Below are positions 5,591 through 5,992 of a stretch of 5,992 nt of DNA, piece after piece. The stretch is taken from positions 1 to 5,992 of the forward strand of contig JAIRUT010000138.1 in NCBI GenBank assembly GCA_031254255.1. Reading direction: 5' to 3'. The first letter of the stretch is position 1; each line of letters begins with the position of its first letter. The notes under the pieces were generated by a model. That model was not told the DNA's origin. It was given only the letters and a program-made list of their open reading frames with translations, and did not search any database. The translations under genes were made by a program, and so were the position numbers. Source of the stretch: Coriobacteriales bacterium (GTDB lineage Bacteria > Actinomycetota > Coriobacteriia > Coriobacteriales > UBA8131).

Positions 5591-5992
5591 ATGGGGGAGT
5601 GCTTGACATATCCAATGTTGCAAAAATTTTATAGCGCAGTGCGGAATGCTAACAATATTGGAGTCGAATGCGATTTGTTTGATGGGATATCTACATTAGA
5701 CGCATTTTTCTCTGAGTTCCGCAGCATAACTTTTGTAATGCAGAAGTCTTTCTCCAGCCCTCAGGATAGATTGTATTACGAAGAAAAAAGAAATGCCTAT
5801 CTAATGAATGATTTAATGAAATGGTTTAACGAAAAACGAGTTTCCACTGTTCATAATGAACCTTTCAAGCTGGAAAAATGTGTTTTGGTTGACCTGTATG
5901 ATGAGTGCGGAAAAACAACAGTCATTGATGATCGGTTCATTTTAGAGAATGATTCGGACATCGAATCACTCATTGATACTTTGTCTGATGTT
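5591..5992 (+). CDS. Helical protein with an R-x4-H motif, possibly HEPN-like (3' end outside window)
   Basis: The frame is open from ATG 5591 to the window edge (134 codons, no stop). AAGGA (5579-5583) lies 7 nt before the ATG and overlaps the stop of the preceding small gene, so coupled translation is likely. The visible part is mostly helical: an N-terminal helix, then LDAFFSEFRSITFVMQKSF (37-55), then EEKRNAYLMNDLMKWFNEKR. The last helix leads to R83-VSTV-H88, an R-x4-H spacing like the catalytic motif of HEPN ribonucleases; the usual polar residue after the Arg is replaced by Val. After residue 90 comes a strand-rich part (FKLEKCVLVDLYD). I do not recognise a specific family. HEPN membership is a guess from helix content and the motif; it could equally be an unrelated helical protein. 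Confidence 0.68.
   Translation, partial: MGECLTYPMLQKFYSAVRNANNIGVECDLFDGISTLDAFFSEFRSITFVMQKSFSSPQDRLYYEEKRNAYLMNDLMKWFNEKRVSTVHNEPFKLEKCVLVDLYDECGKTTVIDDRFILENDSDIESLIDTLSDV

Overview
This is a 6-kb stretch of bacterial accessory DNA, with no housekeeping genes, rRNA, tRNA, CRISPR array or intact transposase seen. The organism cannot be fixed from it. Mixed base composition, purine-rich ribosome binding sites and tightly packed genes fit a mid-GC bacterium carrying acquired genes; an anaerobic gut Gram-positive is only a guess.

Left end (1-1130): the tail of a MNT-type nucleotidyltransferase (3-185), then a Fic protein (246-1130) in which a Bro-N (DinD/phage antirepressor-like) domain is fused to a class III Fic AMP-transferase domain. 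The Fic active-site loop is intact, and a C-terminal S-x3-E inhibitory helix is present in slightly altered form.

Gap (1131-1624): no convincing intact gene. The minus strand holds the C-terminal part of a RelB/DinJ-type antitoxin without its DNA-binding N-terminus (1281-1391). A perfect 16-bp palindrome (1595-1610) lies just before the next gene.

Middle (1625-4440): an MmeI-like type IIL restriction-modification enzyme, which joins nuclease, methyltransferase and target recognition in one chain. It is split in two reading frames at a run of seven T (3899-3905). One extra T, or a -1 slip, would restore a protein of about 938 residues. The gene is also a compositional mosaic: GC-rich up to the NPPF methyltransferase motif (about 3160) and AT-rich from there on, through the target-recognition half and every downstream gene.

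Right end (4443-5992): four closely spaced or overlapping genes follow in the same orientation and probably form one transcription unit with the restriction gene. They are a small two-helix membrane protein, a beta-rich soluble protein whose first half resembles FlgT C-terminal-like barrels, a 62-residue basic protein with no recognised family, and the start of a helical protein with an R-x4-H motif of the kind found in HEPN ribonucleases. The set looks like an uncharacterised, possibly membrane-linked defence or stress module attached to a restriction gene. That function is inference from context.
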